From contig JASDDO010000006.1 of assembly GCA_030015575.1 (NCBI GenBank), forward strand, positions 102,168,045 through 102,232,044: a stretch of DNA of 64,000 bases. The letters are read 5' to 3'. The stretch comes from Agapanthus africanus. Its lineage: Eukaryota; Streptophyta; Magnoliopsida; Asparagales; Amaryllidaceae. A program made the position numbers and the translations under genes. Shown piece by piece: positions 23,339-36,564 of this stretch; position 1 is the stretch's first letter; each line of letters begins with the position of its first letter. Below the pieces are notes generated by a model. It saw nothing but the letters and a program-made list of their open reading frames with translations. It did no database searches and had not been told where the DNA came from.

Positions 23339-23838
23339 GATAAGGTTGACTAAAAGTCAGTCACAGGCATTGTCTTTACCCTTAGTGGACGGACGGTATA
23401 ATTGTAAGTGTTCCAAGCTAGATACTGTGGCATACTAGACTATAAAGGCTGAATACATTGCAACCAACGATGCTATCAAAGAGGTTTTCTGGACATTTTT
23501 TGTTCATGAGATGAACAAGGTTCCTACCATTGAGCGTCCAATAATTGTTATTGCGACTACAATGGAGTTGTGGCTTTAGCCTAGGAACACCTGTCCCATC
23601 ATCAATCTAGACATATTCTGAGGACAGTATCACCTGATCAGGGGGATGGTTGATCTCCAAGGGATTGAGGTAAGGAGAGTAGATTTTGAGGTTAACACGG
23701 ATGATCCACTCACCAAGGCCTGCTTCCCCAAATACTATTTAAGAGATTTTAGGATGGTTGAGTATGTGATACTACAACCACTGCTATACTGTTGAGTATG
23801 AGATACTGCAACAAATGGCCTTAGTGCAAGTGAGAGAT
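23339..23838 (+). pseudogene. Element A: copia RNase H remnant, right part
   Basis: Follows element C's RNase H region (about 17450-17919) with many substitutions, stops and small indels. The equivalents of KAEYIA, the DNNG region, RHILR and DPLTKA can still be traced in pieces. Near the end a stretch is duplicated (GTTGAGTATG at 23756 and about 23793). It ends with polypurine tract GCAAGTGAGAGAT (23826-23838). It is non-functional, and the left part is at 1-150. Confidence 0.82.
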
Positions 23839-25384
23839 TGTTAGTTATATGTATGCCTAGAGGCCATTACTGTACATGTGATGTATATTGTAGTGGATGC
23901 TTGGACATATATAGGGAGGACTTTCTTGCTCGGCATGATAGTATGCTATCTGGTTGCACTTTGTTTTAACATGTTGACTTGTATAAGTGATGATGTCTTG
24001 CTCTCACATGTTGACAAAGCCCTTTGGATGTGTACTTGACTACCAGGGCTATGATGGAGATCATATTAGTGGGGCCAAGCGTAGTCCATAAGTACACCCT
24101 ATAATTGTTCCTAGTCGTGGGAGTATCGAGACAGGGCATCAATACTCCAGAGTAGACTAGCGTATGCGCTTCTTGACCCATTTGATGGGCGATGGATGAT
24201 CCCACATCCATTGGTGTTTGACATTAGAGAAGGTATACAGGTGCTCGGTGGAGACTGGGTACACTGGACGGACTCGCCGAGAACTCCTAGATGGTATTAT
24301 AGCTATCTTCATATAGCAGTTCTCTGGTGACACTGGTACTGGTTAGTCTGTCAACCCGAGATCGTCATAGAGTCTTGTATGATTCCCACTGTGCTTTGAT
24401 TTCCACCTTACCACGGTCAAGAGATCGTGCAAAACGGTGGTTTTTGGGTACAGTCCCGAGTTACATGGAGGCAATGAGCGATAGGAGGGGATTCGTCTCT
24501 CCTGGTATTGGGAGTTATGTTGCGCTTTGCTCGATTGGCCATAACATGAAATCCCTGGCCATGGTTGCTGAGATTTACTGGTAAGTGTTATCGGTAGTTT
24601 CTCGAACTGTTATGGACCTTGCATCAGTATGACTTATCAGGCTATTGGGGTATGACGTTATACCACCATCAGGCTGTGATATGCGACATATCTGACGAAG
24701 AGACCAGACTGTACGGTAGTGTTACTGATTGGATTCACAGGAATACGAGCAGGCTTGCTTGTTGATCTTCTGATCGCTCAATTCCAGGGTGGCCGTTACG
24801 TTTAGCAGACCTCTTGCGGCTTGTGGGTGTTTGAAATGATCACCACCTACTGCCGGCATATTGACGAGTCTTTAGAGTCCTATACAGAGGTTTCCTGGTT
24901 CATGCGAAATGAAGTAGGAGCACATATGTGATGTGTGCGGGACCGAGATTAATACGATATGTGATACCGTATTTTATTCTCGCGATATGTGATATCGGTC
25001 GGTTATATATGATATAGCCGGGTTATCGGATCAAGTGTCGATTCGATAAGTTGATTCATATGATATTAGTCAGTTGTATATGATATAACCGGATTATTAA
25101 ATCAAGTGTTGATTTGATAATTTAATGTATAATTATATATTTGATATATTAATTTACATTAACTAATATTAGCTCACTAAAAATTTCATTTTCTTACAAG
25201 TGTGTATATAGTATATATGTGATATATATCAATGCACATTTTATTGTGTCATGCTTGATGCCACATCCTTCAAGGGTGTAAGAGACTTACACCATACTTG
25301 ATTTAATGTATGGTTTTTATTTATCAAAGTAATTCAAAATTGGACGGATTTTATCATGGCTACAAGCTTGTAGAAACTTGTAGA
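23839..25384 (+). repeat. Element A 3' LTR, partial
   Basis: Starts TGTTAGTTATATGTATGCC after the polypurine tract and resembles C's LTR throughout, at visibly lower identity. Breaks off at 25384, where element E begins, before the region equivalent to the last about 700 bp of C's LTR. The rest should lie beyond E, outside the window. Confidence 0.82.
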
Positions 25385-27274
25385 TGTTAGTGTATATGCC
25401 CTAGGGGCCATTATTGTATCATACTAGCTTGTATATTACTTAATGGAAGCTTGGGATATTCACAGTTATATAACAGTCTTGCTAAACATGGTAGTATGCT
25501 ACTTGGTTTTATCTATCTTAATATGTGTGTACGTATTGATAGAGGACTTAGGATCTTGCTTGACTACCAGCGTTGTGATGGCAGTCACACTAGTGGGGGC
25601 TGGGTAGTCTATAAGCACATCCTTTTTCAGGTCCCTAGTCGTAGGATTATCGAGACAGGGCATCGATACTCCGGAGTAGACTAGTGTGTACGCTTCTCAT
25701 CCCAGTTAGGGAGATGGTCTATCCCATAGCCATCGGTACGTCGTACCGGAGATAGTATACAGGTGCTCGTTGGGTTACGGGTACACCGGATAGGACTCGC
25801 AGGGGACTGTTGGTTGGTATTATACCCGTCGTCAGTTAACAGTTCCCAAGTAACATGAGTACAGCATAGTCCACAGAATTGACACTACTGCTTCGCCTCG
25901 AGTGTGTCCCACTGTTCTTAGATTGCTACCCTACTACGGCTCAAAGGAGTCGTCCAAACAGGTAGCAGTTGGGTGCAGTCCCGAGCACTTGGAGGCAGTG
26001 GCGGTTAGACAGGATTCGTCTCTCCCGGTATTGGGAGTTGATATCGCGCTGTGTCAGAGAGCCATTACGCAAAGTCCCTGGCCAGGGCAAGCGAGATTTA
26101 CTGGTAGGTTCCAGTAGTTTCTCAAGGTGTAATGTGCTTCGCTCCGACTTGACTTATACCGCTTTTAGGGGACTGACGCTTGCCGCCCCCTAGGCCCGAT
26201 ATGTGATAGTCCTAGAAGAACAAACCGGACTGTACGGAGATTGTCACATCAGGCTTAGTAGGAGTTCGGATGGGTTTCCTCATCGGCCCTCTTATCGACA
26301 TCTACCTGGGGACTGTTACGTACAGCTAGTGCCGCTTGCGGTCTGTGGTTAAACCTACTGCCAGCGTAGTTGTCGAGTCTTTAGAGTCCCACACAGAGGG
26401 TTTTCTTGCTCCAGGCGAAACGATATAGAGGTCTTATGGTTTTACGACAAGGGTTCGGACGCATGCGTATTTAAACGCACGTATGATGTTCGGAGAGTTT
26501 TTACTAGCCGGCTTTGGTTTAAGCCAGGTTCTAGTATCGGATTATTGGATTTATACAGTCTAAAGTTTTTCCATGTTTTCACAGATAAGAGGGGCGTTCT
26601 CTTAATTTGGCAGGAAGCTTCTAGAAGTATGGTGACTTGTGGGTTTAGGTGGCATTTACATTAAATGCATTTGTGACTCATTAGATGAATCATTCAAGTG
26701 AGTTAATGAGGCATTTATTGCTTAATGACTCACTTGATGATTCATTGCACATATTTAATGAAGCATGATTATAAATCATTTGATTTATTCATTTGATAAT
26801 TCTTTATGCTTCATAATATATTAGAAGTGAGAAACAATTTCATCATAATCTTGCTCACCTTTTCTCTCCTCAAGCTCTCTCTCTTCAAACCCTAATCCTA
26901 CCCTCTCATGTGTTGAGATCAAGGATTAGCTAGACTATTTAATCCATAACCATACTCTATATCATCTAGGTGAGTTTGATTAGCAACTAGAGAAACCTAG
27001 TTACCTCAAGATTAGAGGCAAAGCTTGGAGTAGAAGCTCTCGGGTGGATCGTCTATTACATAGAGGAGGCCGACGAGGAGGTGGATAACGAGAAGACGAA
27101 GGACACGGTTCATTAGGTATAATCTTCTTCCATAGTAGTTAACAACTCCTATGATAGTGTTAGTTATAGTTTAGCAAAGATCCTTTCGGTTAGTCGATGT
27201 TGCTTCAAACAAAATGATTGTTTTTCATATTTCCGCCTCCCCGCAAGTCGTGGGGTGTACAACGTCGACGTATA
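25385..27274 (+). repeat. Element E 5' LTR (about 1890 bp)
   Basis: Matches the LTRs of F and G in inverted orientation: the CCCTAGGGGCCATTATTG start, the CCGGAGTAGACTAG block and the CTCCCCGCAAG end. The inner edge is set by the primer site one base further on. The terminal CA has become TA (gtcgacgtata). No gene seen. Confidence 0.85.
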
Positions 27275-27275
27275 G

Positions 27276-27287
27276 TGGTATCAGAGC
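27276..27287 (+). other. Element E primer-binding site
   Basis: TGGTATCAGAGC, perfect match to the plant initiator Met tRNA end, one base after the LTR. Confidence 0.9.
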
Positions 27288-27504
27288 CTCGCTAAACAAT
27301 AACTAACTTATTAGAAAAGTCGTAAGAATTTCAAACAAAAAACGAACCGAAAAAAATAGCGTACTCACCAAGTTTCTGTCGAATTTAAAACGAGGTCTAA
27401 AAATTTTTCAGGGACCTCTAAAAATACAAGCAGGGAAATATAAGAATACTAGAAAAAAATTGGGTTCATGAATCGAACAAACAGCCGCGGAACCACGGCC
27501 GATC

Positions 27505-27529
27505 CCACCGATCCGCCGCGGATCGGTGG
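27505..27529 (+). other. GC-rich leader stem-loop, element E
   Basis: CCACCGATCCG (27505-27515) and CGGATCGGTGG (27519-27529) form a perfect 11-bp stem with loop CCG, about 230 nt after the LTR. Counterpart of the stem-loops in C, F and G. Confidence 0.8.
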
Positions 27530-28038
27530 CCGAGTTAAAACCGATTCAGCCCAATTTTCCCCAGTAACTCTTCTGGGAATATTTTGTCTTTTTTGGAATG
27601 TTTATTTTTTGCTCAAGTCTCAGGTGCACAGAGAAGTTATGGAGTAGAATCTAAAGTGTTTGCTCGATCGAAATTATATGATGTTTTCTAATTAGATTAT
27701 ATCTGTGAACTGTATAATGTGTTCGTAAACCTCCCCTAACTGCTAGTATGTCGGTTGGCAGGGGGTTGCACATTTGTGTAATGATTTTATTGTTTGTGAT
27801 TATGAACTTGATTGGATTGTTGTGATGATTAGCCGGCGTTTGAGATGGGTTTCTATATTCATTCATTCGATGTAATTGTAATATGTTGTAATATTATTTG
27901 CGGGGCACATCCAGGTTGCGGTTGTAGCCACCGTTGTATTATTTCATTTTACTGTTTTTGCTCCTAAGATATACCCAAGGTGGGGTGCACAAACTACCGG
28001 GTACATTGAAGTGTTTAGTGGCCAACTCACGTTGTTGA

Positions 28039-28043
28039 GGAAG
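28039..28043. repeat. Probable target-site duplication GGAAG, left copy (element D)
   Basis: GGAAG before D's LTR compares with GGGAG (60291-60295) after it: four of five bases, one substitution since insertion. Joining the flanks restores a leader order like that of element C near 13070-13200. Confidence 0.6.
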
Positions 28044-30186
28044 TATAACGTTTCAAAATAATAAAATATTATTTTTGGGAATTTTTATAATTTAATATTA
28101 TTTTAATGAATATTTTAATATTCCGGTATAATTAATAGAAATAAATGGGGGGAAATTATGGAAAATTCTAAAATTGGGTATTTTATGTAATTATGCCATT
28201 TTAAAGTTTTTATGATTAGTTATATGCTAATTTAGTGCTAATCGCGATTAAAAATCGCTAATCGGGTTTTAGCATTTTTGTGCAAAAATGTGCACATATC
28301 ATTTTCCACACTTGTTATATGTTTTGGGTGCATGGTTGCTTAGGGTTCACCACGGTGGGAGAAGAAAAGGAAAAGAAAAGAAAAGGTAAGGTATGATGAT
28401 TAGGAGAGAGGTAGGTATGGGGTTTACTTTTTGACTTGTAGAACCATCCACCATCATTTTCCCTTCTCATTCTCTCTCCTCTCCCTCTCCTTGAGCTGCT
28501 GCTGCCCCTCTCCCTCTCTCTCCCTCTTCACAAAAACCCTAGATCAACCATGAAATCAACCCTAAAATCCTATTCCCATTTCACAAAAAATGTTCTCGAG
28601 CTCACTAGTTACACATTGAACCTAGCAAGAATGGATTTGGAGGACTTTGATCAACCCAAGAGTTTTCTTGAGTTGCAAAAGGAGGTAATTTATGCACCTA
28701 TTAGAGTAGTATCTCATTTCTGGTGCATCAATACTAGTTTCACATCGATATGGTGTCGTTTGTGGACTTTGGAGAATTCTAGTTAGGGTTTAGGGTTTGA
28801 CCTGAAATCAAAAGTGAAATTGAGGCTTGTGGTGACCCTAGAACCCCTGGTGTGATGATGGATTGAACCAAGCCTAAAGCTAAAACACAGAATATGGATT
28901 TATGAGACGATGTCGGGGGAAAACTGTGAATCTGTGATCGTATTTAGGAATCTGCTATCACTCCGAGAACCCTAAAATAAAATTGAGTTGACAGTGAGAT
29001 GTGCAGTCACCCTGGAACCACCACACCAAACCCTAGCCCCCAACTCCAATTCCCGGCCGTAGATAAATCCCATCTGGCTGCAAATTGCGGCCAGAGCAGG
29101 GGGGTTTGGCCTCATTTTTGGTGCATTGCCCTATTTCCATTAGTCTTGACCCATGGCATGTGCAATTTTATCTGATTCCATCTAGGGTAAAATCTGGGTT
29201 GATTTTCCTATGTTGGCATATGGTTTACGACTTGTTTTAGCATGGATTTTTGTATTTGGTGATTCGTTGGTGTCGGGTGGCGTTTGGACGTCAACGACAA
29301 GTGGATATTGATCGTGTTTGCATGCGAGACGATAGGTTTTTGCCAATGCGAGTAGCGTGTGCTGTTTTGGCTTTCCGATGTGATTTTCATGTGCTTTAGC
29401 GTTTGTGATATACTTATAGGTACCCTACGTGATGTTGAGGCGAAGAAGATGAAGATGGCGACATCGACATCGGCACATGAGAAGCAAGGTGAGTAGATTA
29501 TATCTATGGGGGAAGTCGGGTGGATGGCGTATAGCACCCCCGCAGTCCGTGGTGATGTATACGAATACGTATACACACATATATTTATTATGTGTTGTTT
29601 AAGATTATTGATGGTAATAATGGAATTATTGATGATAAGGATGTATTGGTTTAGTATAGTGTGAAACCCTAGAGTAGTGGTTGCACCCACACATACACGT
29701 ACACATATACTTGCATACATTCTTTCTTTTATCTGTGTGCATATGGAGGTGTGTATATCTACACATGGATATAGGACTATGTGTTCATATACGGGATTTG
29801 AGGATGATACGTGGGATTGAGATGAGTCGATGAGGTTTGATTGAGGCCATGAGATTCGGCGATATGACAGAGTTCGTATTTGAGATGCGACATGATGGTT
29901 TTAGCGGGACTTTGGGCATGTATTTTACCCCGCATTCATATTTATATAGATGGCATCGATGGTACTAGACTTAGAGTTGTACCCTAGATTATGTGATATG
30001 ATGGTAGTGATACCTGATATGTTATGAGATAATGTGATATTTACCCATACCCAGCTATTGGGATGCCGTAAGACGATTTACCGTACGAGCTTTATATTGA
30101 TGTTAGATCTGCACTCATGACTCGATGATGTTATATGATATACCATATCATGCGTGAAACTATTGAGGAGAGATCACCGACTATTG

Positions 30187-30217
<31 letters not shown>

Positions 30218-32265
30218 CGACTCAGATTTAGGTGGTTTCCATACCCCTCCCGATTGACTTGATAGTTGGGTCCGTAGTTCGCATAGTAAGTGTTAGACTA
30301 GACCCGAGTCATACCTATTTCAAAACTAATGAATCAGGGATATTTTGAAGATAGGCAAAAGGGATTCTACGGATATTTTCAAACGACGCATCTTTTCTTA
30401 AAACACGTAGCCCTTATTTTACCAAAAAACCTGATTCGTCTTATTTCAAAAGGCAAGGCTGCATGGTATATTTATTGAGGTAGATTCTTTACAGTTGCGT
30501 TGATTATTCGATTCCGCATATTCATGCTATTTGCATTGCATTGCTTGTGTTTATTGATATATTACAGTCATGTTGCTAGGACACCAACACCATTATCGAT
30601 GATACATATGTTCCACGTACACTTGTTTGCCGGCTCACACACTTCATCATCGATAATTGCCATGTCACTACACTGTAGTACTGTTGCATTCAGTAAATGA
30701 TTCATGCATGACATAATGATATGCTTACATTTCTTTTACATGTCGCATACATCATGCTTTCTGATTATACGCATTGAGAGTTGCTGTTTCCATGATATTT
30801 CTGGATTTCGGAACCGTCGGTATTTCAAAAAAGAATATGTAATTGCTTTAAAAACCCGGTTACCCTTGATATGATATTTCAGTGCGTCCACCATGTGTTT
30901 TCTCGGTGCTGAGAGCGACATGTGAAACCCGATTCGAGGAGTGGACGGGGCAGATTGCGGGTACATGGTGGGCCCGGTATGGTTCCCTTCGGCAAGATGA
31001 TCGATGGACCTTGCCGATTGAGCCTGGAGGTAGGCGAGTACCTACCGGTGATTGGTTGGACCTAGCGGTTATCCGGAGGATACCGACCAGAGTCGATAGA
31101 TGGATATGGGCGTACTGCTGGGGCCGAGGGCCGATTCCGCAGACGGAGCCCGTGGGCTGGTCCGGACTGACGGAGCCCGTTATATGAGGATTTACGTGCC
31201 GATGCTGGGCACAGTTTTCATGATGTTTTTGAGTGTCGATGCTCCGGTTCCATGATTTTGACGTGTCGCGAGGGACACATGTGGTTTATATCCTCATATT
31301 TCCATGCATATGCTGATGATATTTACATGGATGATGGTTATTGTCATTGGGTGACGAGTGGACGGGATCCACGTACATGTAGATTTGATTACCTTGATCA
31401 TACCTCACATTTATGATATGCTATTACCTGAGGCACTGGCACGAGCACTTGGCACTACACTCATGTATAGAGTTCACATTGCCAGTTTAGCATGTTTCTG
31501 ACTTATTCATTTTGAGGTTTATATATATCTGATCGTATTGACCTAAGATGGGTCATACATTCAATCTCTGCTTGTAGATATTTTCTATTAACGAATTGGC
31601 AACTCATCCCCGTTGTGTTACAGTTCTTGCAGGTTTTGCCGTACAGATTCCATAGCGGCTTTTCTGGCACACTGCTTCCATACGGGTGACTTGCTTTGGT
31701 AGGTGGATTCTTTTGCATCAGAACCACCCTTGTACATATACTTTTCAGTTGTATCTAGAAATTCCATCAACCAAAACTTGTATATTGTTTCAAACTTAGA
31801 CACAATGATGTATTATTTCGACCTTAGAGTCGTGCTTTTAGTATTATGGTTTTCTGGCTGTTTTGAGTTCCTTTTTGGGTTTTGATCCTCGCCCTTTGGC
31901 GTTGTATATTATTATTGCTTGCGTGGTTGTGACCGTCGATTAACGAAGAGCTAGCTCCCGCTTGGGGATGCCTTTTATCATTTCATATATATTATTCTTG
32001 TTGTACCCCGTTCGGGGCCAGTTTTACAAATGAAACTCTGCCGAAATTTTCAGAAAAGACTACACATTTTTCAAATGCATTTTCGGCTTAGTTATTTGAA
32101 AACTTTGATTTCAAACATGCTTTATTTACTTATTAAAAACCAGTTACTTTATTTACTCCTTAAATGGTTTTAGATTTCTGGGCTTTTGGCTTACTTAGAT
32201 CATATGGAGTCCTATAGACTTCATAGGATTCAAGGGCCAGTCACGTGCTCTTTCGGGTCGTGACA
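28044..32265 (+). repeat. Element D 5' LTR (4222 bp)
   Basis: Matches 56062-60290. Starts TATAACGTTTCAAAATAATAAAA and ends GGGTCGTGACA. Contains a CT-rich stretch near 28460-28530, a TA run (30187-30209) and a block (about 29090-29560) inversely matching B's LTR at about 2640-3130. A 78-codon frame (28550-28786) recurs in the other LTR but with many amino-acid changes. No gene is claimed. Confidence 0.9.
30187..30209. repeat. TA microsatellite in D LTR
   Basis: About eleven TA units. The other LTR of D has a shorter run at about 58209-58227, so length changed after insertion. Confidence 0.85.
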
Positions 32266-32269
32266 AAGT

Positions 32270-32280
32270 TGGTATCAGAG
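32270..32280 (+). other. Element D primer-binding site
   Basis: TGGTATCAGAG four bases after the LTR end (AAGT spacer), as in B. The next bases are AG instead of C, a small departure from the initiator Met tRNA match. Confidence 0.82.
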
Positions 32281-34450
32281 AGCTAGGTTGACCTTGGTTC
32301 GAGTCTAAGTTTGACTATGTGGAGCCTAGGGCGTTTATATATACAGAACTTAGGCTTGACCTTACGGAACTTAGACTTAGTCGAGGGGGTATTACACCCG
32401 AACTTTCGTCGCATAGGATGACCCTTGGTTGATGGAGTAAGTAGCTTGAGTAGAGTGACGTACCGTACGTATGTTCCGCGGCATATTTACGACACGCCAC
32501 TCCGCTTAAGAAACCTTAGGATGTACATTTCCTTGCACAGTATTATATTCCTTCCTATGATATGTCCTTAGCGATACTGGTTTTGGGTTTGCTGCCATAA
32601 TTGCATGGGCGGAGTGAGCTACGGCTCGAGTTGCATCAGCATGAGCTCGTCGTGGACGAGGACTGACCAGGGCATGATTCCAGAGACATACGATTGCGTA
32701 TAGAGGCGTCGTCTTATTGTGTTTTCACGCCATGAGTGTTTGACTGATCGCTTTTACGAGGTTTCTCGGGCGTACCGATTGGTACCAGATGATTGAGCCA
32801 CTGATAGATGCCAGCCAGGATGTGATGACCATTGATATATCGCTTATTCATGATGATTGAGGCGCTGTTCAGCGTACCGACGAATGAGCCAATTGTTGCT
32901 GCAAATGATGAGATATCGCCCCAGATGTCGGAGCTACTGCAGCTTGAGCATATACTTAGAGATATGATGGTGAGTCGCTAGCCACCGAGGATGAATGACT
33001 AGGACATGTGGTTCGTTCGCTTACCCCGATGCGAAGTCATCAGATAGATTGTTTCCAGCTAGAGGTGACTTCCCGCAGATTCATTGAGAGTCAATTGAGA
33101 CGATCGAATGTCAGGAACCCATTTTCCAAGTTTAAAGTATTCGGAAAGACATGCAAGTGATTCTATGGACCCTCTAGAAGAATGAAACCCTAACTTGACA
33201 TAATGACCGTGTGAAAGCCTTTGAACCTTAGGGTTTGCGGCAGTTCCGCGGCCCCATTAGTGAGGCTTGGGTTTGCCCTTCTACGGCTGGACCACCGATG
33301 CTGTGGTATGTACTCGGTACTATTAAACTGTACCCAAGATGTTAAGCTCTTGGGGGATTATGAGGTTAGGACGAGGCGATCGGATAGTTCGACATCATTC
33401 GGATATCATATGATGGGACACACCGCTTGGGAGACTCCAGATACGAGTATAGCCATTGGAGCGTAGTCCATACAGCCATGAGTAGACGAGTCCGAATCAG
33501 TCGACATTGGAGCAAGTGGAGTAAATAGTTCGCACAAGATTTCGACGAGATGACGTACCACTCCGCTGACATTAGAGATGCGATACGCACGCTGAGGACG
33601 TGTTCGGCTAGATATCTTCTACTGAGTGATGAAGATACCGAGTTCGTGATTTTGAGTCCGTGTGAGAGACTTCGGATGGACCGTAGCCGAGAACATTGCA
33701 GTGCGCAGATAGAGACGTGATGTCGAAGTGGACGACGATAAAAACAAGCGGGAGAAGAAATTCGTGCGAGATGCAGACGAGCTGTTACTACTCCCCGTTA
33801 AGATTAAAGGTCGGATATGCATACAAAGGCGATGGGATGCGACCAGTTTCCGAGTAGATGTTGTACTAAGGACGAGGATGTCCAGAGAGCGATAAAAGAT
33901 TATGCCAGAGTACTAGCCTCCGTACAGTTTGGCTTAGGAGAGACCAGAAGAGACCTTAAGCAGGATTCCTTCCAGTATACTATTGCAATAAGATTTGCAC
34001 CAGGAGCAGATGTGTGATGTGCATTCAGAGGACCAGAGGTCAGCGCGAGAGATGTACTGCCTTACGAGTAGTCGTGAGGACTGACCGAGAGATGACCAGT
34101 GAGGTGCCAGAACGGAATCGTTTCCGTTAGCACACCTGACAGAGCCGTTGAGCCGATGGATTGCGAGATTGGTAATCCACAGGGAAGATAAGGAACCAGA
34201 GGCAGAGGACGCCAGCCGCAAGCATGAGGCAAGTAGATATCTTGCGCCGCTAGCATTGGATGTACCAGCACCTTCTCGACTTCGAAGGAGGATATACCGA
34301 CGGCGGTATTTATGATTTGTGATTTTGTGTATTGATTATCACGTATCCGTCACTTTGGATTTCAGTATTTTGGGCGATCTATTTGCATGATTTAGTCTTG
34401 ATGACTGAGTTCCATGATATTTGATTTTGTGCACCATGGTTGCACCTACT
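32281..34450 (+). other. Element D internal region, first part, degenerate
   Basis: Sequence homologous to B's internal region (7830 down to about 6050 in reverse). The stretch matching B's 177-codon frame (about 32490-32990) has several stops. No Gag, protease, reverse transcriptase or integrase motif could be recognised. It ends with CACCTACTGGGTA at the F insertion point; B has the corresponding uninterrupted site near 6040-6062. Confidence 0.6.
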
Positions 34451-34455
34451 GGGTA
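34451..34455. repeat. Target-site duplication GGGTA, left copy (element F)
   Basis: GGGTA precedes F and recurs at 44665-44669 after F's CA end. Confidence 0.92.
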
Positions 34456-36550
34456 TGTAAGTCCACGTTACCTCTCCCGGTACTTACGGGCTTGCGGAAA
34501 TGATGAAAAACGATTTTTCTTTAGGTGGTAACATGGACTCAAAATACGGATCTTTGTTAAACAACTATCTAACAAACCTAGCAAGAGTTTTACCTACTCG
34601 GTTAGGGGTTATACCTTAACTTGAACTCCTTCTCTTGGTCTCATTGTGGTGGTCGGATGGTTCTCTCCTCGTCGTCACTTTATGCCGAAGATGGATCCAC
34701 CTGAAAGCTTCTACCTTTGGCTTCACTTCAAACTATAAGAAACTAGAACACTTGGTTTGCTAAACCTTGTGAACTAGGATGAGTAGAGGAGTGTGTTGGG
34801 TTTTATCTCAATGGTTCTTGCTTCTCAACAGATGAGACAAGTGAACCAAGAACTAGAGAGAGAGCAAGAGGAAGAAGGAGAGCTCAAGCAAGAGAGAGAA
34901 AGGAAATGAAAGAATGCGCAAGACTTTTGCCATCCAAGCTCTCATAATCCAAAATCATCATAACACATAATAATAATTGAGTATTATGTGATGGTTGTTA
35001 TGATATCAAGTGGCCATATCATTTCTTGCATTAAATGCAATGTGTGAACAAATAAGCAAGCCAAGGTCAATGCCAAGAAATGATAGCCATTGTCATGATG
35101 ATGGTCAACAAGTCCAACCGAGTCAACCGGTCAACTAAGTCAACAAGTCAACAAAGTCAACCATCAACAACCATGTCACAATAATACTTAATTACTATTA
35201 TTGTTAATCATATATCTTATTCTCATTAGGGTTTTAGCAAAAGTCAACAGTCAACAACCCTAATGAGAATCCTCTGCCTCTGTCTCTCTGTCAACTGTGC
35301 ATACACACCCCCATCCGCGTTCCGAGGAACACGAATACAAACGAGACAAAACCAATCCCAAAACGTACACTAGGATCTGGCTTAAACCAAAGCTCGCTAG
35401 TGTTAACTGCCCGGACAAAAAACGAGCACAAGTGCACGGATGTGACCGAACCCTGTCGCAAAACCATGCGACCTCTACTCTTTTGCCGAAAGGCGAATAG
35501 CTCTCTGTGTGGGACTCTAAAGACTCGACACTACGCTGGCAGTGGGTTTAACCACAGACCACAAGCAGCACTAGCTGTGCGTAACGGCCCCCAAGTAGAT
35601 GCCGATAAGAAGACGGACGAGGTGAAACCCATCTGAACTCCTACTGAGCCTGAATGTGACAATCTCCGTACAGTCCGGTCTGTTCGTCTGAGAATATCGC
35701 ATGGTGGGCCAAGAGGGCGGTAAACGTCAGTCCCCTAATAGCGGTACAAGTCGTTTCGGAGTGTAGCCCAGAACACCCTGAGATAACACTGGAAACCTAC
35801 CAGTATATCTCGCTTGCCCTGGCCAAGGACTTTGTGTAATGGCTCTCCTAGACACAGCGCGATATCAACCCCCAATACCGGGAGAGACGAATCCTGTCTA
35901 ACCGTCACTGCTTCCAAGTGTTTCGGGACTGCACCCAACTACTACCTGTTTGCACGACTCCTTCGAGCCGTGGTAGGGTAGTAATCTAAGTACAGTGGGA
36001 ACACACTCGAGGAGAAGTGACAGTGTCAAGTCAGCGGACTAAGCTGTACTCATGTCACCTGGGAACTGATAACTGACGATAGGTATAGTACCAACCAACA
36101 GTTCCCGACGAGTCATGTCCAGTGTACTCGTAACCTAACGAGCACCCGCATACTATCTCAAGTACGACGTACTGACACCTGTGGGACAGACCGTCTCCCA
36201 TGCTGGGATGAGAAACACATACGCTAGTCTACTCCGGAGTATCGATGCCTTGTCTCGATAATCCTACGACTAGGTACCTGCATAAGGATGTGCTTGTGGA
36301 TTACCCAGCCCCCACGAGTGTGACTGCCATCACAACGCTGGTAATCAAGCAAAGATCCTAAGGGCTCCACTAATGTGTATAGGTGATATACTAAAATAAA
36401 CACATGTACACATTAAAGTAGAAACAAACCAAGTAGAATACTACTATATTGAGCAAGATTGTCTATACAAGATGAATATCCCAAGCTTCCATTAAGTAAT
36501 ATAAAAACTAGTATGATACAGTAATGGCCTCTAGGGCGTATACAATAACA
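34456..36550 (-). repeat. Element F 3' LTR (2095 bp)
   Basis: Plus-strand start TGTAAGTCCACGTTACC and end ATACAATAACA. Matches 42579-44664. No gene. Confidence 0.92.
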
Positions 36551-36563
36551 ATCTCCCACTTGC
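36551..36563 (-). other. Element F polypurine tract
   Basis: In element sense GCAAGTGGGAGAT, next to the 3' LTR start TGTTATTG. Confidence 0.92.
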
Positions 36564-36564
36564 A

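Larger units (their letters stand above)
27288..28043 (+). other. Element E leader, first part
   Basis: Non-coding. Contains the GC-rich stem-loop and a stretch (GGGGTGCACAAACTACCGGGTA, about 27982-28004) also found inverted in F and G near the middle of their leaders. Cut at 28043 by element D. Confidence 0.7.

Noticed and set aside
28550-28786. 78-codon frame present in both LTRs of D (also 56575-56811)
   Set aside because: It is duplicated only because the LTR is. The two copies differ at about 14 amino acids with few silent changes, which does not suggest selection for a protein.
29208-29720. 170-codon minus-strand frame in D's LTR with a similar stretch in B's LTR
   Set aside because: It reflects a DNA block shared by the two LTR families. 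The frame is interrupted in D's other LTR and in B, and no domain is recognisable.
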